This document shows, in pieces, positions 19,318 to 26,510 of a DNA stretch of 64,000 nucleotides; the first letter of the stretch is position 1, and the number at the start of each line of letters is the position of its first letter. A program made the position numbers and the translations under genes. The DNA comes from JAVVHH01 sp965199585. Its GTDB lineage: Bacteria > Pseudomonadota > Alphaproteobacteria > Acetobacterales > Acetobacteraceae. Below the pieces are notes generated by a model that was given only the letters and a program-made list of their open reading frames with translations, did no database searches and was not told the origin of the DNA. The DNA lies in assembly GCA_965199585.1 (NCBI GenBank), contig CBDASI010000002.1, positions 3,038,001 through 3,102,000 of the forward strand, written 5' to 3'.

Positions 19318-20394
19318 CTACTGCGGGTGCAATTCCAGTTTCTGGACCCGCCAGTTCAACAGTTCCGCCACGTAGAGGGTATTCTCCGACGGGCAGGCGA
19401 TCTCGTGGATCCACCCGAACTGCTTGGCCAGCTTGCCCGACTGCCCGATCACGCCGAGCACCTTGCCCTCCAGAGTCATTTTGTAGATCCGCCCCGGATA
19501 CGCGTCCGACGCATACAGCACCTGGTTCGGTCCCGGCGTGATGCACACGGTCCAGGGCGCTCCGGCGACCTGCGTCTTCGGCGTCCCCACCGGCGGGTTC
19601 TGGTTCGGCATGTCGCCGATCGCCGGCTTGGTCGCTGGGTCGAACGGAACGTCGATGGTGATCTGCCGCAGGATTTTGCCGTTGGTGTCCATCACCTGGA
19701 TGCGCCGGTTGCCGCGGTCGGCGACGTAGATGTGGTCCTGATCGTCGATGGCGATGCTATGCGGCGTGTTAAACTGCCCCGGTCCATCGCCCGGCGTGCC
19801 GAACGACCCGAGCCAGCTCCCATCTGGCCCCACCTTGGCGACCCGGCTGTTGATATACCCGTCGCTGATATACCCGTTGCCCGCCTTGTCCCACGTGATG
19901 TCGGTCACCTGACGGAAATACCCCTCAATCGGAGGCGCCGGCGGTTTGGGGTGCTTCACCGGCCCGGTGTCCTCGTCCGACGCCTCCTGCTTGCGCCCGA
20001 ACACCATCGTCACCTGGCCCGCCGGGTTGAACCGGATCACCTGGTCCGAGCCCTTGTCCGTCACCCAGATGTTGTCCTGGGCATCGACCCGCACCGCATG
20101 CGCGAACGACCACGCATACAGGTTGTGCCCGATCTCGCGCACGAAGCTGCCGTTGCCGTCGAACTCCAGCAGCTGCGCCGCCGCCGCCGCATAGGCCGGC
20201 CCGGTGGTGCTGCCGCGGCTGAACACGAACACATGCCCCTTCGAGTTCACTGCCACGCCCGACACCTCACCGAGATAGAGGTTGTCCGGCATCTTGAGGA
20301 AGTCCACGACTGCGTCGAACGGAATGGCCGGCGGCGCTTGCGCCAGCGCGGCCGGTGCGGCGAGTAGAAAGGTAGCCAGCAGAGTGCGGAACAT
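19318..20394 (-). CDS. Exported NHL-repeat six-bladed beta-propeller protein
   Basis: This protein of 358 residues has a signal peptide (FRTLLATFLLAAPAALAQA, cleavage near residue 19) and NHL-type repeats: LGEVSGVAVNSKGHVFVFSR, HAVRVDAQDNIWVTDKGSDQVIRFN, GYISDGYINSRVAKV, GQFNTPHSIAIDDQDHIYVADRGNRRIQVMD, and a final NTLYVAELLNWRVQKLEL. This arrangement resembles the lyase domain of peptidyl-alpha-hydroxyglycine alpha-amidating lyase, though the bacterial relatives are mostly of unknown activity. The ATG at 20394 has the ribosome-binding site GGGAGGAC; an upstream in-frame ATG would lie before it. It is divergent from the small exported protein at 20441, with only 46 bases between. Likely periplasmic. 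Confidence 0.82.
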   Translation of the reverse strand: MFRTLLATFLLAAPAALAQAPPAIPFDAVVDFLKMPDNLYLGEVSGVAVNSKGHVFVFSRGSTTGPAYAAAAAQLLEFDGNGSFVREIGHNLYAWSFAHAVRVDAQDNIWVTDKGSDQVIRFNPAGQVTMVFGRKQEASDEDTGPVKHPKPPAPPIEGYFRQVTDITWDKAGNGYISDGYINSRVAKVGPDGSWLGSFGTPGDGPGQFNTPHSIAIDDQDHIYVADRGNRRIQVMDTNGKILRQITIDVPFDPATKPAIGDMPNQNPPVGTPKTQVAGAPWTVCITPGPNQVLYASDAYPGRIYKMTLEGKVLGVIGQSGKLAKQFGWIHEIACPSENTLYVAELLNWRVQKLELHPQ

Positions 20395-20440
20395 CGTTGT
20401 CCTCCCGGTTTCACCCATGCTGACGCGCCGGAGGCGGCGG

Positions 20441-20839
20441 ATGTCAATGCGAGGCCGGAGTCTCTGGCTCGCCCTGATCCTGACCGGGGTCGGATCGATG
20501 GCTGCCCGGGCGGACGACCTCGCGCGCTACGGCCGTATCGCCACCCTGGCCCCGCTCTGCTCGGTGCGTGACGAGGCCTGGTCGTTCGATCTCCGCCGCG
20601 CCGAACTGCAGGCCGCGACCGGCAGCGCCCGCTTCGACGACGATGCCCTCCGCACCGCGCCAGGCAGCCTACGCGCCATTGCCGCCCTGTCCTCGGCCGA
20701 GCACGAGGCCATCGAGGAGTTCGCCGAGACCTCTCCCGCCCGCAGCTGCGCCGCCGTCCGAGCCGATACCGACCTCCATCGCGGTGACGAAATCGTGCGC
20801 GCCTTCCGCGCCCAGCACGAGCGGCAATCCGGATCCTAA
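20441..20839 (+). CDS. Small exported protein of unknown function
   Basis: This protein of 132 residues starts at an ATG behind GGAGGCGGCGG. It begins with MSMRGRSLWLALILTGVGSM, a signal peptide with cleavage expected near AARAD (residue 25). The mature part is helical, with two cysteines (LCSV at about 40 and RSCAAV at about 106) that could form a disulfide in the periplasm. I recognise no family. It shares a 46-base divergent region with the NHL-propeller gene. The open frame upstream of 20441 lies antisense to that gene and is not counted. Confidence 0.6.
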   Translation: MSMRGRSLWLALILTGVGSMAARADDLARYGRIATLAPLCSVRDEAWSFDLRRAELQAATGSARFDDDALRTAPGSLRAIAALSSAEHEAIEEFAETSPARSCAAVRADTDLHRGDEIVRAFRAQHERQSGS

Positions 20840-20892
20840 GACCCGCAAACCCAAGGGCCTGGAAGGCATTCCTAATGTAGAGGAAAACATAC

Positions 20893-20930
20893 TTGACGGA
20901 TGCCGCTTAGCAGAACAAACTAAGAACTGA
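20893..20930 (+). promoter_or_regulatory. imuA promoter with LexA box (GAAC-N7-GAAC)
   Basis: GAAC AAACTAA GAAC at 20913-20927 is an exact match to the alphaproteobacterial LexA operator (direct repeat GAAC-N7-GAAC, or GTTC-N7-GTTC on the other strand). A TTGACG -35 element lies at 20893-20898, so LexA would cover the -10 region and block RNA polymerase. This predicts SOS induction of imuA-imuB-dnaE2 by DNA damage. Confidence 0.85.
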
Positions 20931-20933
20931 GCC

Positions 20934-21758
20934 ATGCACCCCAACCTCGCCCCGCACCACTCCCAGATCGATATGGCCGATCAGACGGCCCGAATCGGTC
21001 TTGCCGACCTGCGCGACATGGTGTCCCGCCTGGAACGCCACCGCGCTTCCGCCGCACGCCAAACACTCCCGTTCGGCCTCCCAACCATCGACGCCGCCTT
21101 GCCCGGCGGCGGTCTGGCGATCGGGGCCTTGCACGAATTTGCCGGCAGCGGCGCAGACATCCAGCACGGTGCCGCCGCCGCCATGTTCGCCGCCGGCATC
21201 CTCGCCCGCCTCGACGGCAAGGTCCTCTGGGTTCTCGAGCAGCAAGACCTCTTCGCCCCTGGCCTTGCCGCCGCCGGGCTGCATCCGGACCGGGTAATCT
21301 ACGCCCAGGCCGGCCGGCACGACTCGCTGTTGGTGATGGAAGACGGTCTGCGTCATCGCGGGCTGGCCGGCGTCGTCGCCGAAGTCTCGGGGCGCATCAG
21401 TCTTACTGCGTCGCGCCGGCTGCAGCTCGCCGCCGAGGCGAGCGGCGTCACCGCCCTGCTGCTGCGCCGCCCCGGCCCGAGCTGCCGCAACGCCGAGGTC
21501 GAGCTTGCCGGCGCCAATGCCGCCATGACGCGCTGGCGCATCGCCGCCGAACCGTCGGCACCCCCCATTCCCGAAGCGCCCGACATACCGGGTCTCGGGC
21601 GAGCGAGTTGGCGACTGGACCTGTTGCGCAACCGCGGCGGGCAAACGGGTTCATGGATTGTGGAGGCATGCGATGCGGCGGGTCGTCTCGATATGGTTGC
21701 CGCATTGGCCGACCGACCGCCGGCGCAAATCCTCCGGATCAACCGCGCCGCCGCGTGA
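20934..21758 (+). CDS. imuA: ImuA, RecA-like accessory protein of the SOS mutasome
   Basis: This protein of up to 274 residues is the ImuA family member that works with ImuB and DnaE2 in damage-induced mutagenesis. The RecA-like fold shows LPFGLPTIDAALPGGGLAIGALHEFAG (about 43-70) and VLWVLEQQDLFAPGLAAAGL (about 99-118), with a degenerate Walker A as usual in this family. The annotated ATG at 20934 lies only seven bases after the LexA box, so the message would be nearly leaderless. The alternative ATG at 20973 (MADQTARIGLADL) leaves a leader of about 45 bases; neither has a good ribosome-binding site. The 3' end overlaps imuB by about 86 bases in another frame. Confidence 0.9.
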   Translation: MHPNLAPHHSQIDMADQTARIGLADLRDMVSRLERHRASAARQTLPFGLPTIDAALPGGGLAIGALHEFAGSGADIQHGAAAAMFAAGILARLDGKVLWVLEQQDLFAPGLAAAGLHPDRVIYAQAGRHDSLLVMEDGLRHRGLAGVVAEVSGRISLTASRRLQLAAEASGVTALLLRRPGPSCRNAEVELAGANAAMTRWRIAAEPSAPPIPEAPDIPGLGRASWRLDLLRNRGGQTGSWIVEACDAAGRLDMVAALADRPPAQILRINRAAA

Positions 21759-23169
21759 CGTCCCGCTGATCACGGCGGTGCAGGAAAGCAATCGCCGGGT
21801 CATCGAGTCTGCCGACGAGGCTGCCACCGCTCTCGGCCTTCGCCCCGGCATGGCCGTCGCCCATGCCATGGCCATGATCCCCGGCCTGCACATCCTCGAG
21901 GCCGACCCGACCGCCGACGCAGCCGCCCTCGAACGTCTCGCCCGCTGGTGCCAGCGCGTGACCCCGTTGGCCGCGCCGGACGCCCCGGACGGCATCTGGC
22001 TCGACATCGCCGGCTGCGCCCATCTCTGGGGTGGCGAGCAGGCATTGCTCGACCATCTCCTCGGCCGCCTCACCCAAGATGGCATCACCGCCCGCGCCGC
22101 CATCGCCGACACCCCCGGCGCCGCCCACGCCGCCGCCCGCTTCGGCACCAGTCGGATCGTGGCGCCTGGCGCCCAAGCCGACGCGATCGCCTTCTTCCCC
22201 GTCGCCGCGCTCCGCTTGCCGGAAAACATGGTCTCCACCCTGCGCCGCCTCGGCTTCGAGCAGATTGACGCCCTGGCCCGCATCCCCCGCGCCCTCATCG
22301 CCCGCCGCTTCGGCCCTCTCCCGGGCCGTCGGCTCGACCAGGCGCTCGGCCGCATCCCCGAGCCGCTCCAGCCGCTCGCCCACGAAACCCCGCTGCAGCA
22401 CCGCATCGCCTTCCTCGAACCCTTGCTGACCGCCGACGCTCTCTCCACCGCCACCGCCTGCCTGCTCGACCCGGTCTGCGCCGCCATGGAGCGCGCCCAT
22501 CTCGGCGCCCGGCGTGTCGACCTGCTGTTCGAGCGTGTGGACGGCGCCGTCCTGGCCACCCGCATCGGTACCGCCCGTCCCAACCGCGACCCCCGACACC
22601 TTGCCCGCCTGCTCGACGCTCATCTCGAGACCGTCGACCCCGGCCTCGGCATCGACGCCATGACCCTGGTCGTCCCTCTTGCCGACCAACTCCTCTGGCA
22701 ACAGGACGATGCCGGCAGCGCTGCCGACGTCTCCGCTCTGGTGGACCGCCTGGCCAACCGCCTCGGCGCCGACCGCGTCTACCGCGCCGCCCCAGTCGAA
22801 AGCGATGTGCCCGAACGCGCCGTTCGCCACATCCCCGCCCTCACCCAAGCCAACGTCTCGACCTGGTTTAACGGCGACGCTCCGACCCGGCTGTTTACCC
22901 CACCCCGCCCCATCGAAGCCCTTGCCGGCCTCCCCGATCATCCTCCGGCCGCCTTCACCTGGCGCCGCCACCGCCACCGCATCCGCCGTTCCGACGGACC
23001 GGAACGCGTTTACGGCGAGTGGTGGCGTCGCGACGCCGAAACCACGGCCGTCCGGGACTATTACCGTGTCGAAGACGACAAAGGCTGCCGCTTTCTCCTG
23101 TTCCGTCAAGGCGATGGCGTCGATCACCGCACCGGCGGCCTCAGCTGGTATCTGCAGGGGATCTACTGA
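21673..23169 (+). CDS. imuB: ImuB, Y-family polymerase-like subunit of the SOS mutasome
   Basis: This protein of 498 residues belongs to the DinP-like ImuB family. ImuB is a catalytically inactive Y-family relative that tethers DnaE2 to the beta clamp. It begins RRVVSIWLPHWPTDR, contains the palm/finger region (AVHAMAMIPGLHILEADP-like at about 60-80, LARWCQRVTPLAAPD), and has the C-terminal GPERVYGEWWRRD and VEDDKGCRFLLFRQGD stretch typical of the family. The usual acidic catalytic residues of Y-family enzymes are not apparent, as known for ImuB. The ATG at 21673 starts the conserved sequence; the frame extends five codons further. It overlaps imuA and ends six bases before dnaE2. Confidence 0.93.
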   Translation: MRRVVSIWLPHWPTDRRRKSSGSTAPPRDVPLITAVQESNRRVIESADEAATALGLRPGMAVAHAMAMIPGLHILEADPTADAAALERLARWCQRVTPLAAPDAPDGIWLDIAGCAHLWGGEQALLDHLLGRLTQDGITARAAIADTPGAAHAAARFGTSRIVAPGAQADAIAFFPVAALRLPENMVSTLRRLGFEQIDALARIPRALIARRFGPLPGRRLDQALGRIPEPLQPLAHETPLQHRIAFLEPLLTADALSTATACLLDPVCAAMERAHLGARRVDLLFERVDGAVLATRIGTARPNRDPRHLARLLDAHLETVDPGLGIDAMTLVVPLADQLLWQQDDAGSAADVSALVDRLANRLGADRVYRAAPVESDVPERAVRHIPALTQANVSTWFNGDAPTRLFTPPRPIEALAGLPDHPPAAFTWRRHRHRIRRSDGPERVYGEWWRRDAETTAVRDYYRVEDDKGCRFLLFRQGDGVDHRTGGLSWYLQGIY

Positions 23170-23174
23170 AGTCC

Positions 23175-26100
23175 ATGACCTATGCCGAACTCCAGGTCAC
23201 CACCAACTACAGCTTTCTCCGCGGCGCCAGTCATCCGGAGGAGTTATTCGCCCAAGCGGCCGCCTATGGCCTCTCCGCCCTCGGCGTGGTCGACCACAAC
23301 TCTGTCGCCGGCATCGTCCGCGCCTGGGAAGCCGCCAAGACCACCCAGATCCGCCTCGTCGCCGGCTGCCGCCTCACCTTGCGCGACAGCACCGTTCTCC
23401 TCGCCTACCCCACCGATCGCGCCGCTTGGTCCCGCCTCTGCCGCCTACTTACCGAGGGCAAGCGCCGCACCGGCAAGGGCGGCTGCGACCTCGACTGGAC
23501 CGACCTTGCGGAGGGCGGCGACGGCCTCCTTTACATCCTGGTCCCCGACAAGATCGACGACCGCCTCCACACCCAGCTCGACCGCCTCGCCACCGACGCC
23601 CCCGGCCGCGCTTACCTCGCCGCCACCATCCGCCGCCGACCCGGCGATGCCACCCGCATCCACCGCCTCGCGCAACTCGCCATCGCCCACCGCATCCCTC
23701 TGATCGCCACCGGCGACGTCCTGTTCCATCACCCCGACCGCCGCGTGCTGCAGGACGTCATGACCTGCATCCGCGAGGGCTGCACCATCGACACCGCCGG
23801 CTTCAAGCGCGAGCGCTTCGCCGACCGTCACCTCAAGCCCCCCGAGGAAATGGCCCGCCTCTTCGCCCGCTATCCCGACGCCATCCACCGCACCGAAGAA
23901 TTCGTCGCCCGCTGCCACTTCGACTTGTCCGACCTGAAGTACCAATACCCCGACGAGCAGGAGGAGCCAGGCCTCTCCCCCCAGCACACCCTCGAACGCC
24001 TCACCTGGGAAGGCGCAGCCAAGCGCTATAACGGCGCTATTCCGGACCGCGTCATCACCCAACTCCAGCACGAACTCCGCCTGATCGAGGGGCTGAGCTA
24101 CGCGCCCTACTTCCTGACCGTGAACAGCATCGTCCGCTACGCCCGCGGCGAAGGCATCCTCTGCCAAGGTCGCGGCTCCGCGGCCAATTCCGCCGTCTGC
24201 TGGGTTCTCGGCATCACCAGCATCGACCCGACGGAGGCCGGGCTGCTGTTCGAGCGCTTCGTCTCCGCCGAACGCGCCGAACCGCCCGATATCGATGTCG
24301 ATTTTGAGCACGAGCAGCGCGAGCGCGTCATCCAATGGATCTACGACCATTACGGCCGCACCCGCGCCGCACTCTGCGCCACGGTAATCCGCTACCGCGC
24401 CCGTGGCGCCATGCGCGAAGTCGGTAAAGTTCTCGGCCTCACCGACGACGTCACCGGCGCCCTCTCCACCCAGGTCTGGGGCTGGTCAGAGGAGGGCGTC
24501 GAAGAGAAACACGCCGAAGCCCTGAACCTGAACCTTGAGGACCGCCGCCTCCGCATGGCGCTCGACCTCGCCCGCCAGCTCATCGGCTTCCCCCGCCATC
24601 TCGGCCAACATCCCGGCGGCTTCGTCCTCACCCGCGATGCGCTCGCCGACCTGGTCCCGATCGAGCCCGCGACCATGGTCAACCGCCAGATCATCGAATG
24701 GGACAAGGACGACATCGACGCGCTGAAATTCATGAAGGTCGACGTGCTCGGCCTCGGCATGCTGGGCTGCCTGCGCCGCGCTTTCGACCTCATCGAGGAA
24801 CATCGCGGCGGCGAGAAGCTCGACCTCGCTTCAGTGCCGCAGGACGACATCAAGACGTACAAGATGATCCAGAAGGCCGACACGCTCGGCACCTTCCAGA
24901 TCGAGAGCCGCGCTCAGATGTCGATGCTGCCGCGTTTAAAGCCGAAGAGGCTCTACGACCTGACCATTCAAGTCGCCATCGTACGCCCCGGCCCGATCCA
25001 GGGCGACATGGTACATCCTTACCTGCGCCGGCGAGAGGGGCTCGAAGATCCGGAATATCCCCACCCAGCGCTGGAGCGCGTGCTCGGCAAAACGCTCGGC
25101 GTACCGTTGTTCCAGGAGCAGGCGATGCAGGTCGCCATCCAATGCGCCAGCTTCACGCCGGGCGAGGCCGACGAACTGCGCCGCTCCATGGCAACCTTCA
25201 AGATCACCGGGGGCGTGCAGAAGTTCCACGACAAGCTGATCAACGGCATGGTGGCCAACGACTACACCCGCGAGTTCGCCGAGAAGACGTTTAAACAAAT
25301 CCAAGGCTTTGGCAGTTACGGCTTCCCAGAAAGCCACGCCGCCAGCTTCGCCATCATCGCTTACGCATCCTCCTGGGTAAAATGTCATCACCCCGACGTT
25401 TTCTGTTGCGCCCTGCTGAATTCGCAGCCGATGGGCTTCTACGCCCCCGCCCAGATCGTCCGCTGCGCCCGAGACCACGGCGTCGTGGTCCTCCCGATCG
25501 ACGTCAACCTCTCGCGCTGGGACTCCACTCTGGAACCCTCTCCCGCCAACGGGAGAGGCCAGGGTGAGGGAGGCCAAAGCATCACCCCGACCGCGCCCTA
25601 TCTCGCCGTCCGCCTAGGCCTGCGCATGGCCAAAGGCCTTTCCGAAGCCGACGGTCTCGCCATCGTCCTGCACCGCGCCGAACACCCCTACGCCACGATA
25701 GAGGATCTGAACCGCCGCGCCGGCACCCCTGTCGCCGCGCTCGAACGCCTCGCCGAAGCCGACGCTTTCGGCTCCATAAACGCCCAACGGCGCGACGCCA
25801 TCTGGGCCATCAAAGCCCTCCGCGACACCGCCCTTCCCCTCTTCGCCGCCTCGGACAACGTCGTCGAGCCCGCCCTCGCCCTCGCCCCTATGCGACCCGG
25901 CCGTACCGTCGTCGAAGACTACGGCAGCGTCGGCCTCTCGCTGCGCCAACATCCCCTCGCCTTCGTCCGCGAAGATTTCACCCGCCAAGGCATGGTCCAG
26001 TGCAGAGACCTCGATCGCCTTCGTGACGGCACCCGCATCATCGTGCCCGGCCTGGTGCTGATGCGGCAGAAGCCCGGCTCGGCCAAGGGCGTCATGTTCA

Positions 26101-26447
26101 TCACGCTCGAGGACGAGACCGGCATCGCCAACCTCATCGTCTGGCCCAGCATCTTCGAGCGCCAGCGCCGCCTCATCCTCGTCAGCAGCATGATGGCCGC
26201 CCACGGCAAGGTGCAGAAGGAAGGCGGCGTCATCCACGTCATCGTGGAGAAACTGGTCGATCTCTCCGACCTACTCCGACAAGTCGGCGAGCGCGACGCA
26301 CCGGTAATTCTGCCCACTGGCCGCGGCGATGGCGCCCGGCACGGCGTCAGCCCGGACGTTCGCAAGCCGATCCACAAGCCGCGTGACATATACTGCCCCG
26401 AGCGTCTTTCGAATGGCATCAAAGTAAAAACACGGGATTTTCGATGA
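23175..26447 (+). CDS. dnaE2: Error-prone DNA polymerase III alpha subunit DnaE2
   Basis: This 1090-residue polymerase carries out translesion synthesis with ImuA and ImuB. It opens with the PHP domain (YAELQVTTNYSFLRGASHP, GVVDHNSVAGIVRAWE). The catalytic region has GRGSAANSAVCWVLGI and PDIDVDFEHEQRERVI (about residues 330-385), and KFMKVDVLGLGML further on. The helix-hairpin part includes GFPESHAASFAIIAYASSW, and a C-terminal OB-fold has GVMFITLEDETGIANLIVW. The start ATG lies six bases after the imuB stop; the frame open to 23019 overlaps imuB and is not used. At about residues 787-799 a REP-like palindrome is translated in frame (EPSPANGRGQGEG) inside a variable linker. Otherwise the enzyme looks intact. 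Confidence 0.95.
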   Translation: MTYAELQVTTNYSFLRGASHPEELFAQAAAYGLSALGVVDHNSVAGIVRAWEAAKTTQIRLVAGCRLTLRDSTVLLAYPTDRAAWSRLCRLLTEGKRRTGKGGCDLDWTDLAEGGDGLLYILVPDKIDDRLHTQLDRLATDAPGRAYLAATIRRRPGDATRIHRLAQLAIAHRIPLIATGDVLFHHPDRRVLQDVMTCIREGCTIDTAGFKRERFADRHLKPPEEMARLFARYPDAIHRTEEFVARCHFDLSDLKYQYPDEQEEPGLSPQHTLERLTWEGAAKRYNGAIPDRVITQLQHELRLIEGLSYAPYFLTVNSIVRYARGEGILCQGRGSAANSAVCWVLGITSIDPTEAGLLFERFVSAERAEPPDIDVDFEHEQRERVIQWIYDHYGRTRAALCATVIRYRARGAMREVGKVLGLTDDVTGALSTQVWGWSEEGVEEKHAEALNLNLEDRRLRMALDLARQLIGFPRHLGQHPGGFVLTRDALADLVPIEPATMVNRQIIEWDKDDIDALKFMKVDVLGLGMLGCLRRAFDLIEEHRGGEKLDLASVPQDDIKTYKMIQKADTLGTFQIESRAQMSMLPRLKPKRLYDLTIQVAIVRPGPIQGDMVHPYLRRREGLEDPEYPHPALERVLGKTLGVPLFQEQAMQVAIQCASFTPGEADELRRSMATFKITGGVQKFHDKLINGMVANDYTREFAEKTFKQIQGFGSYGFPESHAASFAIIAYASSWVKCHHPDVFCCALLNSQPMGFYAPAQIVRCARDHGVVVLPIDVNLSRWDSTLEPSPANGRGQGEGGQSITPTAPYLAVRLGLRMAKGLSEADGLAIVLHRAEHPYATIEDLNRRAGTPVAALERLAEADAFGSINAQRRDAIWAIKALRDTALPLFAASDNVVEPALALAPMRPGRTVVEDYGSVGLSLRQHPLAFVREDFTRQGMVQCRDLDRLRDGTRIIVPGLVLMRQKPGSAKGVMFITLEDETGIANLIVWPSIFERQRRLILVSSMMAAHGKVQKEGGVIHVIVEKLVDLSDLLRQVGERDAPVILPTGRGDGARHGVSPDVRKPIHKPRDIYCPERLSNGIKVKTRDFR
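25536..25570. repeat. REP-like palindrome embedded in the dnaE2 coding sequence
   Basis: CCTCTCCCG (25537-25545), loop CCAA, CGGGAGAGG (25550-25558) form a perfect 9-bp stem, followed by CCAGGGTGAGGG. This is the layout of a short dispersed palindrome common between bacterial genes (CTCTCCC...GGGAGAGG...GGGTGAGGG). Its 35 bases are translated in frame within dnaE2. It is the only full copy I noticed in the window. Confidence 0.7.
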
Positions 26448-26462
26448 GGCTCAAACGAAAAC

Positions 26463-26485
26463 CCCCCGGACTTGCGCCCAGGGGT
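26463..26485 (-). terminator. Rho-independent terminator of fusA
   Basis: On the minus strand, CCCC(T)GG, loop, CC(G)GGGG is followed by GGTTTTCGTTT, the layout of an intrinsic terminator 25-50 bases beyond the fusA stop codon. It may also serve the convergent dnaE2 transcript, although the T-run suits only the minus strand. Confidence 0.6.
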
Positions 26486-26510
26486 CGATCGCTACTCGAG
26501 AGATGAAAGT

